Shown: positions 55,047-64,000 of the stretch, piece by piece
Position numbering within the stretch: the first letter of the stretch is position 1
How the letters are laid out: each line of letters starts with the position of its first letter
Source: Hydrangea macrophylla
Lineage: Eukaryota; Streptophyta; Magnoliopsida; Cornales; Hydrangeaceae
Reading direction: 5' to 3'
NCBI GenBank assembly: GCA_033977485.1
Contig: CM066984.1
Location: forward strand, 28,253,501-28,317,500
Length of the DNA: 64,000 nucleotides
Program-made: the position numbers and the translations under genes
Notes under the pieces: model-generated
The model's database searches: none
What the model was told of the DNA's origin: nothing
The model's input: the letters and a program-made list of their open reading frames with translations, nothing else

Positions 55047-55929
55047 GATACTGATAAGTCCACTATTCTGGACTGGCTCTTTAACTCTATGGAGGACCGC
55101 ATTCATCACATGTTTAAGTATCATGACAAATTCAGAGTTTGTGGTCTTCCTTGACAAGATGTATGCGCATAAGCGCAATGACTCCCGCGTCTTTGAGCTT
55201 TATCGGGAGATTCACCAGGCTACTCAGGCATCTTTGGGCCTTATGAGGCAGACTATTTTTCCTATCTTCAGTCTTGCTGAGAGGACTTGGTCCAATATGA
55301 GCCACTCGGTGATTTTTCATCCGACGGTGTCATTACAACCAAGCGTCTCAACCTTCAGCATACTTACCAGTTTCTTATAGGTTTAAAGCCTGAGTTTGGG
55401 CCTTACTGAGGCCGACATTTTGCCTATCTTCAATCTCGTTGGGAGGAGTTGGTACAATATGATCCACTCAGTGAGTGGATTTTTCATCCAAGGGTTGCAG
55501 CCAAGCGCCTCAACCTTCAGCATACTTATCAGTTATTATAGGTTTAAAACCTGAGTTTGAGTCTCTTCGAACTCAAATTTTGAACAAATCTCCCATGCCT
55601 TCTCTCTTTGAGGCATTTGCTACTCTTGACAATGATGAGCGCCTTCCTCCTACACCACTGCCGAAGCCCACTCCTGGGCAGATCAGATGGCTTTTGCTAC
55701 CTCCTCAGGCTCAGGTTCTAGTCCTTCTGGGGTCCTCCCTACTCTTACTCTGGGGTGACAGGTCATACTGTGACGACCAAGATCCAATACTCCTGAGGCA
55801 GGAAGGCCAAGACAAATGAGGTGAGGTCAGGTGCGGGGATTGTCCCACATCGCCTGGGGTGAAGTTCCTGGACTAGTTTATAAGGATTAATCGCCCCTCT
55901 ATAAGCAACAAAACGTTTTATAACCGTGA

Positions 55930-56022
55930 GGGAGCTAAACACGAAAGAACTCCACAGTTAAGCGTATTGCTGCCAGAGCAGTACCAGGGATGGGTGACCC
56001 CCTGGGAAGTTCTTTGTGTTTA
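55930..56022 (+). promoter_or_regulatory. 5S rRNA-like segment in Cassandra left LTR
   Basis: Matches plant 5S rRNA from AACTCCACAGTTAAGCG to GGGTGACCCCCTGGGAAGTT. The A-box part AGTTAAGCGT, the intermediate element GTACCAGGGAT and the C-box part GATGGGTGACC are present, so RNA polymerase III transcription is plausible (known for Cassandra). Confidence 0.9.
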
Positions 56023-56321
56023 GGCCCAAAGCGGATAATGTTGTTGCTAGATGGGGAGGTGGTTCGTGACAAACGGTATCAGAGTGGAAACCCAACCGGA
56101 AGTGTGGGGCAGGTCCCACACGAGGACGTATGGCCCTAAAGGAGGGTAGATGGTGACGATCAAGAGCCGATACTCCTAAGGCAGGAAGGCCAAGACGGAT
56201 GAGGTCAGGTTAGGTCTGGGGGCTTGTCCCACATCGCCTGGAGTGAAGTTCCTCGACTAGTTTATAAGGATTAATCGCCCCTCTATATGCACCAAGACCT
56301 TTTAAAACCATGAGGGAGCTA

Positions 56322-56404
56322 AATACGAAAGAACTCCGCAATTAAGCGTGCTGCTGCCAGAGCAATACTAGAGATGGGTGACCCCTTGGGAAGTTCTTTG
56401 TGTT
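56322..56404 (+). promoter_or_regulatory. 5S rRNA-like segment in Cassandra right LTR
   Basis: AACTCCGCAATTAAGCGTGC to GGGTGACCCCTTGGGAAGTT. The A-box part has a G-to-A change (AATTAAGCGT); the other control boxes are kept. Confidence 0.9.
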
Positions 56405-56699
56405 TAGGCCCAAAGCGGACAATATTGTTGCTAGACGGGGGAGGTGGATCGTTACACATACTAAAGTCATTGCTTCAAACTTCCTCCTGAACTCAGAGAG
56501 GCGTATAAGCAGAATGAAGGAAAAGGATCGTATCATACTGGTGCTTTTGCAGAGAGAACTTCTGGTCCGGCTATTGTTCCTGACCTTCTACAACTTTAGA
56601 CTCAGATGGATCGGTTTCAGTCTCAACTGGGCTCTTTCTTGTAGCAGAGTCACCATCCTGGCACCAGTCCTTCCGCTGCTACTCTGGCCATAGGTACTC

Positions 56700-58080
56700 C
56701 TACTGCCCTCCATGTTAGGTCTGGCAATCCCTCTTGGGTTCTTGATTCTAGAGCCAATGATCATATGCCTAGAGAATTATCTCTCTTTTCATCTCCTGTT
56801 ATTCCTATATGTTCATATTGTTGATGGGTCCATAGTTCATATCCGGAGTAAGGGCGATGAATGCTTGTCCCCCCACATTACTCTGTTTTACGTTCTTCAT
56901 GTCCCTAACTTAGTATATAACCTACTTTTTGTCAGTCACCTTGCCAAAGATCTTGTTATTGTTTTCTCACCTACTAGTTATCTCTTGTAAGACCGGATTT
57001 CGAAGAAGATTTTTGGAAAGGTGTATAAGCGGGATGGTCTGTACGACTTTGGTGATCCTCCTAGAGAGAGTGTCCTCTTCTGGTCTTCAGGCATCTGTTC
57101 TGCCAGTTTCAGAGTCTTCTAGTTTTTCTTTACAGACATTACATTTGTGGCACGCCCGTCAGGCCATGCAAACTTTCAGTATCTTTGTCAACTTTTCACC
57201 TTATTAAATAAAGCTTGCGAGAATAATTTCAGTTGTGTGGATGTGAATTATTTAAACATACTCATTCGAGTTATATTCCTCGCATGCAACGTGCACCTTG
57301 TGCTTTTGACCTTGTTACTGCTTGTCTAGGTATCGCTATTATGTCACTTTTATCGATGATTATACTCTGTGTACTTAGGTTTATTTGCTAAAGAAAAAAT
57401 CTAGTTTCCACTATTTATTAATTTCTTACAAATGATAAAGACTCAAATTAACACTATTTATTGTGCGTAATTTTCGCTCCAATAATGGTCGAGAATACAT
57501 TTCAAATGAATTTCGGGCAGAACTTAATAAACAGGGTATTCTCCAGCAACTTACATGTCCTTATACCCTTGAGCAGAATGGTGTCACAGAACGTAAGAAG
57601 CACTCTCTCATGTCTATTGTTTGATGTCTTTTGTGTGCGATGCATGTACCCAAATATCTCTGGCATATGGTTGTTCTTACTGCTATTTATTTGCTTAATC
57701 GAACCTCCCCGTCAGGTTTTGAACGGTAAAGCTCCTCTGCTACTTCTTCAGCCCGATTGCACTCTCTTCCCTACCATACCTCATGTATTTGGGTGCACCT
57801 ATTTTGTCCAGAATCGCAGCCTGACCTGCACTAAATTGGATGATAATGCAGTTAAATGTATCTTCTCAGGATATTCTAATATGTCTAAGGGATACCGGTA
57901 TTACGACCCTATCACTTGTCACTTGTATCATTCCTTGGATGTTACCTTTTTGACAGATACTCCCTACTTTGCAGGCTAACATTCTTCACAGGATCTATTA
58001 TTGAGGAAGTTCCAGAGGATCCTAGTGTTGAAACTGTATTTGGGAAAGCTTGGGTTGACAATCTATCCAACCCTCTATAA
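56700..58080 (+). pseudogene. Copia C13 protease, preintegrase and integrase
   Basis: Protease WVLDSRANDHMPRELSLF has Gly changed to Arg in the DSGA site. Preintegrase LHLWHAR, then an integrase core with RSNNGREYISNEF (Asp changed to Asn) and LEQNGVTERKKHSLMS. C-terminus: FGCTYFVQNRSLTCTKLDDN and KCIFSGYSNMSKGYRYYDP. Stops in most segments. Confidence 0.83.
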
Positions 58081-58724
58081 TATTACTGAATAGAAATAAA
58101 AAATAAAAAATTACAAGAGAGTCCTTGAACCTTAGACTAATTAGAAAATAAGAGAAATATATATAAAATAAAAGAATATCTTGTTTTACCTAATGGCATC
58201 ATTGTTGTTATTGCAGATCTAAAGAAGAGAAAAATGGGCTCAAAACCCCCTCAAATTTTAAAAATTAATTTACATACCCTAGAAAATAAAAAATTTACAC
58301 TAAAACCCCCTAAAATTTTAGAAAAGCCCACTATGTTTTGAATATTTGAATTTTTAATTTTAGTTTAAAGGAGCATATTTATAATTCCAAGCCCACTCCA
58401 CTCCAAAAATACGTATCTTAGATTAGATTATAATATACCTATTACAATCTTACCCATCCATTACCATGATCCAAGTCATAGATTTTGAATATTGATCAGC
58501 AATAAAACTAATATTAACGCGATTATAATCCAAGTCATCTAATATTTGGCGAACGCATTCTTTTCACTTCTTAACTTAATCTAATCCAAATTCATTTATT
58601 ATCATTTCAATCTATTGTACCCTTTTGCCAAGCCAAAAAGGAAAAAGGGGAAAAAAAATTTGTTCATAAGAAAAGAATAATCAAACGAAGCAAAATTACC
58701 TGACCAAAATTGGCTAGCCAAAAA

Positions 58725-58725
<1 letters not shown>

Positions 58726-58761
<36 letters not shown>
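58726..58761 (+). repeat. (GA)n microsatellite
   Basis: About 18 AG units without interruption. Confidence 0.95.
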
Positions 58762-58764
<3 letters not shown>

Positions 58765-59300
58765 CTTACATGTATATATATACAAATATATAGTGAAGAA
58801 AAATGTTAAATCAACAGTAACCATGAACAAAAGAAAAGTTAAATTATTGAGATGAACAATCAAGATAATCACACAAAGATTGTGCAAAAAAACCTCTGAA
58901 AGTGCGTGTAAATTGGTTTGTGATAGAGGGATGTCTTGTAAAAAGTGTTCTCAATTAGTAACTCCATTATAACCAATCTGATTATGTCATAATTCTCAAT
59001 GAGTAGCTCCATTTATAATCGATATGCATTAATTTTGATTTTTAAATAAAATATATTAAACTACTCAAATATCTAGAATGTGACATGTGGCAAAACAAAA
59101 ATAATTTGTTTTTAGATATTAGTTATTAGATATGCATATACAGGTGTGTGTGTGTGTGTATATATTGGTCATAATAGTAACTGTTCGACTTGTTTAACAA
59201 TTTGTAACGGTAAATTAATAGGTTGAAAATAATGGACTTACTTTGGTGTGAATTTCCAAAATTGAAAGAATGTAGGTAGTTACAACAGTTACGTATTATT

Positions 59301-59400
59301 ATATATGCGTGTACAGATATACTTATACCAATCTTTAAGCTTTAAAATTTATATATGTGTGTACAGATATACTTATACCAACCTTTAAACTTTAAAATTT
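59301..59400 (+). repeat. 50-bp tandem duplication
   Basis: Two adjacent copies (59301-59350, 59351-59400) of ATATATGTGTGTACAGATAT and onward to TTTAAAATTT, differing at four or so positions. It ends just left of the C14 LTR. Confidence 0.92.
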
Positions 59401-59406
59401 TGTATT

Positions 59407-59602
59407 TGTTAGAATATTTTCCCTATAAAAGTGATTCTGTATCTGACCACATTTGTTGTCTAGGTTCACTTTGTACTACTTTGTACCGCCTTGTACTATA
59501 CTTTGTACTATATTATCCTAAGCCTATATAAAGGCTGCTCTTTGTACACTTTAACACATCAATCAAATATAATATACAATATTACTTCTCTCTATTCTTT
59601 CA
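59407..59602 (+). repeat. 5' LTR of C14
   Basis: 196 bp from TGTTAGAATATTTTCC to CTATTCTTTCA. A TATA-like CCTATATAAAGGC lies at about 59522, with TTTGTACTA repeats before it. The primer site follows at once. Confidence 0.9.
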
Positions 59603-60640
59603 TGGTATCAGAGTCATAAAATTTTTGGTGATCTCCTCCACTCCTTAACACCACCACCAAATCATCCACGATAAACCAAGCCGCCACCAAATCATCACCA
59701 TCAACAACCAAAGTCTACAGAGAGAGCCAAAGCCAATCAAAAAGCTTGGACCCATTCAATCTTCTCACTACAATATCCAGCCAATACTCTAATCAAAACC
59801 CACTTTGATTAGTACAAATCATCCACCATCAATCTGCCATCTACCAAGTCTGCACCCATCAAGACCAGCCTGAGTTAGGCTCAACAAACCAACCGCCAAT
59901 TGTCCAGAATAATCATTAAGACCCAATTGTCCAAAATCATCATCAACATCAATTGCTTCCCATACATCACCATCACAGAATTAATATCACCATCATAGCA
60001 ATATCCCCATCTCTCCGCACATAATCATCAACCCAATTCCTTGGCACCCCGATACACATCAAACTGCTCAGAATCACCGCCTACCATCACTACCTATCGT
60101 CACCGCCGCTCCATTCTTCTGCCGCTGACTAGAAACACTGCCCAATACCACCACCATCTCCTATCATCACTATCATCATCCTCACCAGACCAAAACCACT
60201 GCCACCATCACCCACTGCCAACCCGTACCACCACCATCTCCTAATCCCTATTACCACTGCTCTTTTAAATCCCCGACCCAGATCCCTCAAACCACTGCTA
60301 TAAATTATCCCCTTTTAACCCTAATAACAAGACCCGACCCAGATTAGACCAATAGACAATCCAAACCCGACCCGACCCACATTAGACCAATAGACAATCC
60401 AAACCCGACCCGACCCAATTCTCAACCTGACCCTACCCTACCCTAACCCTACTTCATCACCCACCATACATAAGCCCAGCCCACTATTCTCCACAAAAGA
60501 CCCAATACCTACCACTAACTTAACCAAGCCCATTTTTCTATACACCTAACCAATTCAAGACCATATCGTAGCCCACCTACAATCCGGAACAATCCCTTCC
60601 TATGGAATGCAATGAGACATCCTAACCTATTTCCACCTCT

Positions 60641-61545
60641 ATGGATGGCACGAACTATGTCATCTGGGCACAAACAATGTCTAGCTTTCTGCGTGGAAGA
60701 AAACTTTGGCGCATCATCACTGGTGATATCACTGAACCCAAACCAAACGAAGGAGAAGATAATGCCAAATTTGCTGATCGGCTTGAGGATTGGGATAGTA
60801 AAAATCACCAAATTATAACTTGGGTCCGTAACACCTGTGCCAATTCTATTAGTCTCCAATTTGGCAGATTCACCACTACCAAATCTCTTTGGGATTTTTT
60901 GGCTCAGCGTTATACCACTACTGACTTGGCTCATCAATATCAGCTATTAAGCACCCTACACCGCATGAAACAACAACCCAGGCAGACTATCAACAACTTT
61001 CTCTCCGAAATCTACCATGTCTGGGATCAACTCACTTCCTCCGAACCGAACTTTCCCGATGCCACTAGTTTCGAGATATTCACAACTTATCGAGATCGCC
61101 AGCGCCTAGTTCTCTTTTTGATGGCTCTCACTGATGACTTCGAGCATGTTCGGGCATCTCTCCTTCATCGAAATCGAAGTCCTTTACCGACTTTGGATCA
61201 AGCAGTCACTGAACTTATCTCCGAGGAAACTCGTCTTGGTCCTCGCAAGACACCTACTACCGACAATGTTCTTGCTACTCTCCAAGGACCGCCTTCCGAC
61301 ACTGTCCTTATTACTCATCGGGGGTATCCACCTAAAAATCGTTCCCAACCCAATTACCAATCCAAGAATCATTCTCAATCCAAACAACATCACCCCCCAC
61401 CCTCTGACTCCTCCAAACCATGGTGCAACACTACAAAATAGGTGGACATATTCTCTTGGATTGTCGTGTCCGCACTTGCAAATACTACCATTAGCAAGGT
61501 CCAGGTCATCTTCAGTATGACTGCTTCCAACACCCTGCCAAACAA
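60641..61545 (+). pseudogene. Copia C14 gag
   Basis: ATG at 60641 begins MDGTNYVIWAQTMSSFLRGR and the frame stays open to 61441 (266 residues), through FLAQRYTTTDLAHQYQLLST and FLMALTDDFEHVRASLLHRN. The upstream frame has a stop, so this start is preferred. A shift near 61430 puts two zinc-knuckle motifs (GGHILLDC and GHLQYDCF) in another frame, with a Tyr in place of one Cys. Confidence 0.9.
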
Positions 61546-61669
61546 CACTCCATGCTTCGAGGTGGTTCCTCCAAAACTGCTGCTACTACAGCCAATCATT
61601 CATCATCCAATGCTTTTACCGAAGGGCTTACTGCTGCCCACGTGGAAGATATTGTCAAACAAATCATAG

Positions 61670-62270
61670 CTCAATCTGGTAATCCCACTCCCACTGCTCT
61701 CTCTGTAACTTCAGGTAATTCATCTTGGTTTTTGACTCTGGATGTTGTAATCACATGACACTGGATCCCACTCTTTTCACTTCCACAATCTCTGCCGCTC
61801 ACACACCAACCATCTAAACCGCTGATGGTACTACGATATCGGTTAGTCACATAGGCATGGTTTCCACCTCTAATACTTCACTTCCTCACACTTATTGCAT
61901 TCCCAAACTTACTCTAAATCTTATATCTGTTGGACAATTGTGTGATCTTGGTCTTACTGTTCTTTTTTCCTCCGCTGGTTGTTGTGTGTAGGATCCATAT
62001 ACGGGACGGACTCTTGGGATAGGCTGTAAAGTTGGACGACTCTTTGAGCTTATCAATCTTCATATCCCAACTCATCTCACCCCTTCTAGTCAGATAGCTG
62101 CTCCAGTCTCTTCCAGCTCTCCCATTAGTCTCTGGCACTCTCATCTTGGCCATGCCTCTGTTGGTTGTCTGCAACCTTTAGTTTCTAGTGGTCACTTAGG
62201 ACTTGTTAATAAAGAAACATTTGATTGTCTCCCATGTCAACTTTCAAAGCAAACAACATTGCCATTTAAT
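61670..62270 (+). pseudogene. Copia C14 protease and GAG-preintegrase
   Basis: Protease VFDSGCCNHMTLDPTLF keeps DSG. Stops at 61816 and 61989. Preintegrase has YCIPKLTLNLISVGQLCDLG, LWHSHLGHASVGCLQPL and CLPCQLSKQTTLPF, the HHCC-type metal site. Confidence 0.88.
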
Positions 62271-63330
62271 AAAAGTGATTCTTTTTCTTCTGCTCCTTTT
62301 GACTTAATTCATTCAGATGTTTGGGGGCCCTCTCCTACTGTTACTATGGGAGGATCAAGATACTTTGTTATTTTTATTAATGACTATTCGCGTTATACTT
62401 GGATTTTTCTCATGTGTAATCGGTCTGAACTGCCTCAACTATACTTTGATTTTGCTACTATGGTTAAAACTCAATTCTCTTGCAATATCAAAGTTTTTCG
62501 TGCAGACAATTCTGTAGAGTACACTGATAATGGAGTTCTTGATTTCCTACGCCAACATGGTTCTCTCTCACATCGCTCTTGCCCAAGCACCTCCCAACAA
62601 AATGGTCGTGCTGAGCGGAAACACAGAGACATTCTAAACACTGTTTGTACTCTTCTTACATCAGCCTCTTATCCCGGACATTTTTTTTTGGGGGGAAGCC
62701 GCTCTTACAGCTGTCTTCACCAAGAATCGTGTTCCATCCCTAATAATTGGCAATCAATCTCCATATGAGAGACTCTATGGTCATTCACCTGATTATAGTA
62801 TCCTTAAAGTTTTTGTTAGTGCTTGCTTTGTTCTTCTTCAACCTCACGAACGCACCATATTAGAGTCTCGTTCTCGCCTATGTTGCTTCCTTGGATATGG
62901 TGTTGAACACAAGGGATATAGGTGTTGGGATCCTTACTCCAAACGTCTCCGTGTGTCCAGGCATGTTATCTTCTGGGAACACAAGATGTTCTCCTCTATG
63001 TCTAAGTTTTATCTCTCACCCGATACTACTCCTTTACTCTTCTCTGATCCTTTGATTGACCTATTTCCAGAAAGCACATCTACATATCAGCCTTCTACCA
63101 TATCCACATCTCCTGAGTTACTTTCTCCCACTGATGATGCTCCTGAGTCATCCATCTTACCCTCTCCTGAGCTGCCAGCCCCGACTGTTGATCATGCTCC
63201 TACACCTACTCCACCTCTTCGACGAAGTGACCGGGTAAAAACTCCTTCTGTTCATCTCGTGATTATGTTATTTTTTCTACAATACTTTCTCATCATGAAC
63301 CTCTGTCTTATTGCAAGGTAAGCTCTAATC
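62259..63330 (+). pseudogene. Copia C14 integrase
   Basis: HSDVWGPSPTVTMGGSRYFV, RADNSVEYTDNGVLDF and QQNGRAERKHRDIL hold the D-D-E residues. A T/G homopolymer near 62680-62697 shifts the frame. Then YERLYGHSPDYSILKVFVSA, LCCFLGYGVEHKGYRCWDPY and a Pro/Ser-rich linker ending RRSDRVKTPS. Confidence 0.9.
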
Positions 63331-64000
63331 CTCTTTGGCAAAAAGCAATTGATGATGAATTGCAGGCACTTGAACGAAATCATACATGGGATTTGGTAGA
63401 AGTACCACGTGGCAAAAATGCTATGGGATGTAAGTGGGTGTACAAGATCAAAACTCACTCAGATGGATCCATTGACCACTACAAAGCTCGCCTTGTAGCC
63501 AAAGGTTTTACCCAAGAGTATGGGATTGATTATGAGGAAACATTTGGTCCAGTTGCCCATCTTACTTCTGTTCGCAGCCTCATTACCGTTGCTGTATTCT
63601 GCCGTTGGGATTTATTTCAAATGGATGTCAAAAATGCTTTCCTCAATAGTGATCTCACTGAAGAAGTCTATATGCGTCCTCCTCTAGTTATCCTCATCAA
63701 TCTCATCAAGTCTACAAACTCCGTAAAGCTCTGTACGGCCTTAAGCAAGCTCCACGAGCCTGGTTTGCAAAATTCAGTACAATTGTTGAGCGCTTCGGTT
63801 TCACAGCTAGCTCCTATGATTCGGCTCTATTCATTCGCCGAACTGACCAGGGCGTTATACTTCTTCTTCTTCTTTACGTGGATGACATGATTATCACTGG
63901 AGATGATACATCTGGAATTCTGGGTCTCAAAACTCATCTAAGCCAACATGTTGAAATGAAAGATTTGGGCAAGCTAAACTATTTTTCTGGGTCTTGAGAT
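63320..64000 (+). pseudogene. Copia C14 reverse transcriptase, incomplete
   Basis: [56 protein letters not shown], then a shift near 63685, ALYGLKQAPRAWFAKF and YVDDMIITGDD. An extra T near 63987 shifts the frame again at the window edge. Confidence 0.92.

Larger units (their letters stand above)
55769..56456 (+). mobile_element. Complete Cassandra TRIM (688 bp)
   Basis: LTRs 55769-56071 (303 bp) and 56151-56456 (306 bp) carry a 5S rRNA-like segment, the hallmark of Cassandra. ACGGTATCAGAGTGG follows the left LTR as primer site; AAAGGAGGG is the polypurine tract. CATAC is duplicated perfectly at 55764-55768 and 56457-56461. The interior is only 79 bp and non-coding. It is inserted in C13 gag. 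Confidence 0.96.
55047..56700 (+). pseudogene. Copia C13 gag, split by Cassandra
   Basis: Reads DTDKSTILDWLFNSMEDRIH, then RVFELYREIHQATQASLGLM and GLKPEFESLRTQILNKSPMP. A ~161-bp tandem duplication (about 55237-55397 and 55398-55560) repeats the LQHTYQFLIGLKPEF part. Beyond Cassandra, CFKLPPELREAYKQNEGKGS continues the knuckle region. Many frameshifts. Confidence 0.83.
55047..58080 (+). mobile_element. Ty1/copia element C13, heavily decayed
   Basis: Plus-strand gag (from the middle), zinc knuckle, protease, preintegrase and integrase; no LTR, RT or RNase H. A Cassandra element is inserted in the zinc-knuckle region. It resembles the C7 family in gag. Confidence 0.82.
58081..59406. other. 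AT-rich antiporter intron
   Basis: No gene. Holds (GA)n at 58726-58761, a (GT)n/(TA)n stretch near 59143-59165 and a 50-bp tandem duplication at 59301-59400. Confidence 0.6.
59407..64000 (+). mobile_element. Ty1/copia element C14, best preserved copy, runs off the window
   Basis: 5' LTR (59407-59602), primer site TGGTATCAGAG (59603), 1-kb leader, gag, protease, integrase and RT in order. Only a few frameshifts and stops interrupt it. The last bases reach the region just after YVDDM; RNase H and the 3' LTR should follow outside the window. Confidence 0.93.

Noticed and set aside
56060..56100. A separate copia primer site at ACGGTATCAGAGTGG
   Set aside because: It directly follows the Cassandra left LTR and is that element's own primer site.
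55930..56404. Two genuine 5S rRNA genes
   Set aside because: Each segment is embedded at the same place of a 303-306-bp LTR with primer site, polypurine tract and 5-bp duplication, so they belong to Cassandra and are incomplete at the 5' side.

Overview
The window is plant nuclear DNA, very probably from a flowering plant. The evidence is many Ty1/copia and Ty3/gypsy LTR retrotransposons primed by initiator tRNA-Met (TGGTATCAGAG primer sites), TRIM elements including a Cassandra element with 5S rRNA-like LTRs, small hAT elements, and one intron-rich host gene. There is no bacterial, organellar or CRISPR signal. I could not name a species.

The host gene lies on the minus strand. Seven consecutive small exons (A to G, at 49327-49428, 49129-49246, 32953-33005, 32812-32877, 32058-32102, 20993-21048 and 13700-13884) have GT/AG borders and join without a frame break. 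They encode about 208 residues of the membrane domain of a plasma-membrane Na+/H+ antiporter of the SOS1/NHX7 type. The introns between them are 80, 16123, 75, 709, 11009 and 7108 bases. I found no further antiporter exon on either side, so the whole window appears to lie inside this one gene, and nearly everything else is intronic transposon debris.

Layout from left to right. A gypsy-type LTR copy (148-2167) is cut by minus-strand copia C1 (2169-6107). Repetitive non-coding DNA follows (6108-8799). Plus-strand copia C2 (8800-12480) carries a hAT insertion and a TRIM. C3 (12481-13500) is a scrambled minus copia. After exon G come a second TRIM (14163-14462), minus copias C4 and C5 (15956-19867, C5 with a hAT insertion), a gypsy-like LTR (to 20654) and exon F. 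The exon E-F intron holds an inverted LTR/primer junction (23226-23292), deleted minus copia C6 (23273-26092) and a 2.9-kb solo LTR (28429-31365). After exons E, D and C, the 16-kb intron holds a mini LTR element, chimeric copias C7 and C8, a gypsy LTR, the gag-only element C9, copia fragment C10, minus gypsy G1, and non-autonomous LTR element C11 containing a hAT that itself contains a foldback MITE. Right of exons A and B are palindromic copia C12 (49835-54723), a gypsy LTR end, copia C13 carrying a complete Cassandra (55769-56456), AT-rich intron, and copia C14 (59407 to the window end), the best preserved autonomous-type copy.

No transposon here looks able to encode a complete set of proteins; all coding copies carry stops, frameshifts or deletions. 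The main points of interest are the antiporter gene with very large introns, the palindromic copia, the primer-tRNA-like inverted junction, the TRIM and Cassandra insertions with perfect target-site duplications, and a 20-bp-period palindromic repeat shared by LTRs of two unrelated elements.
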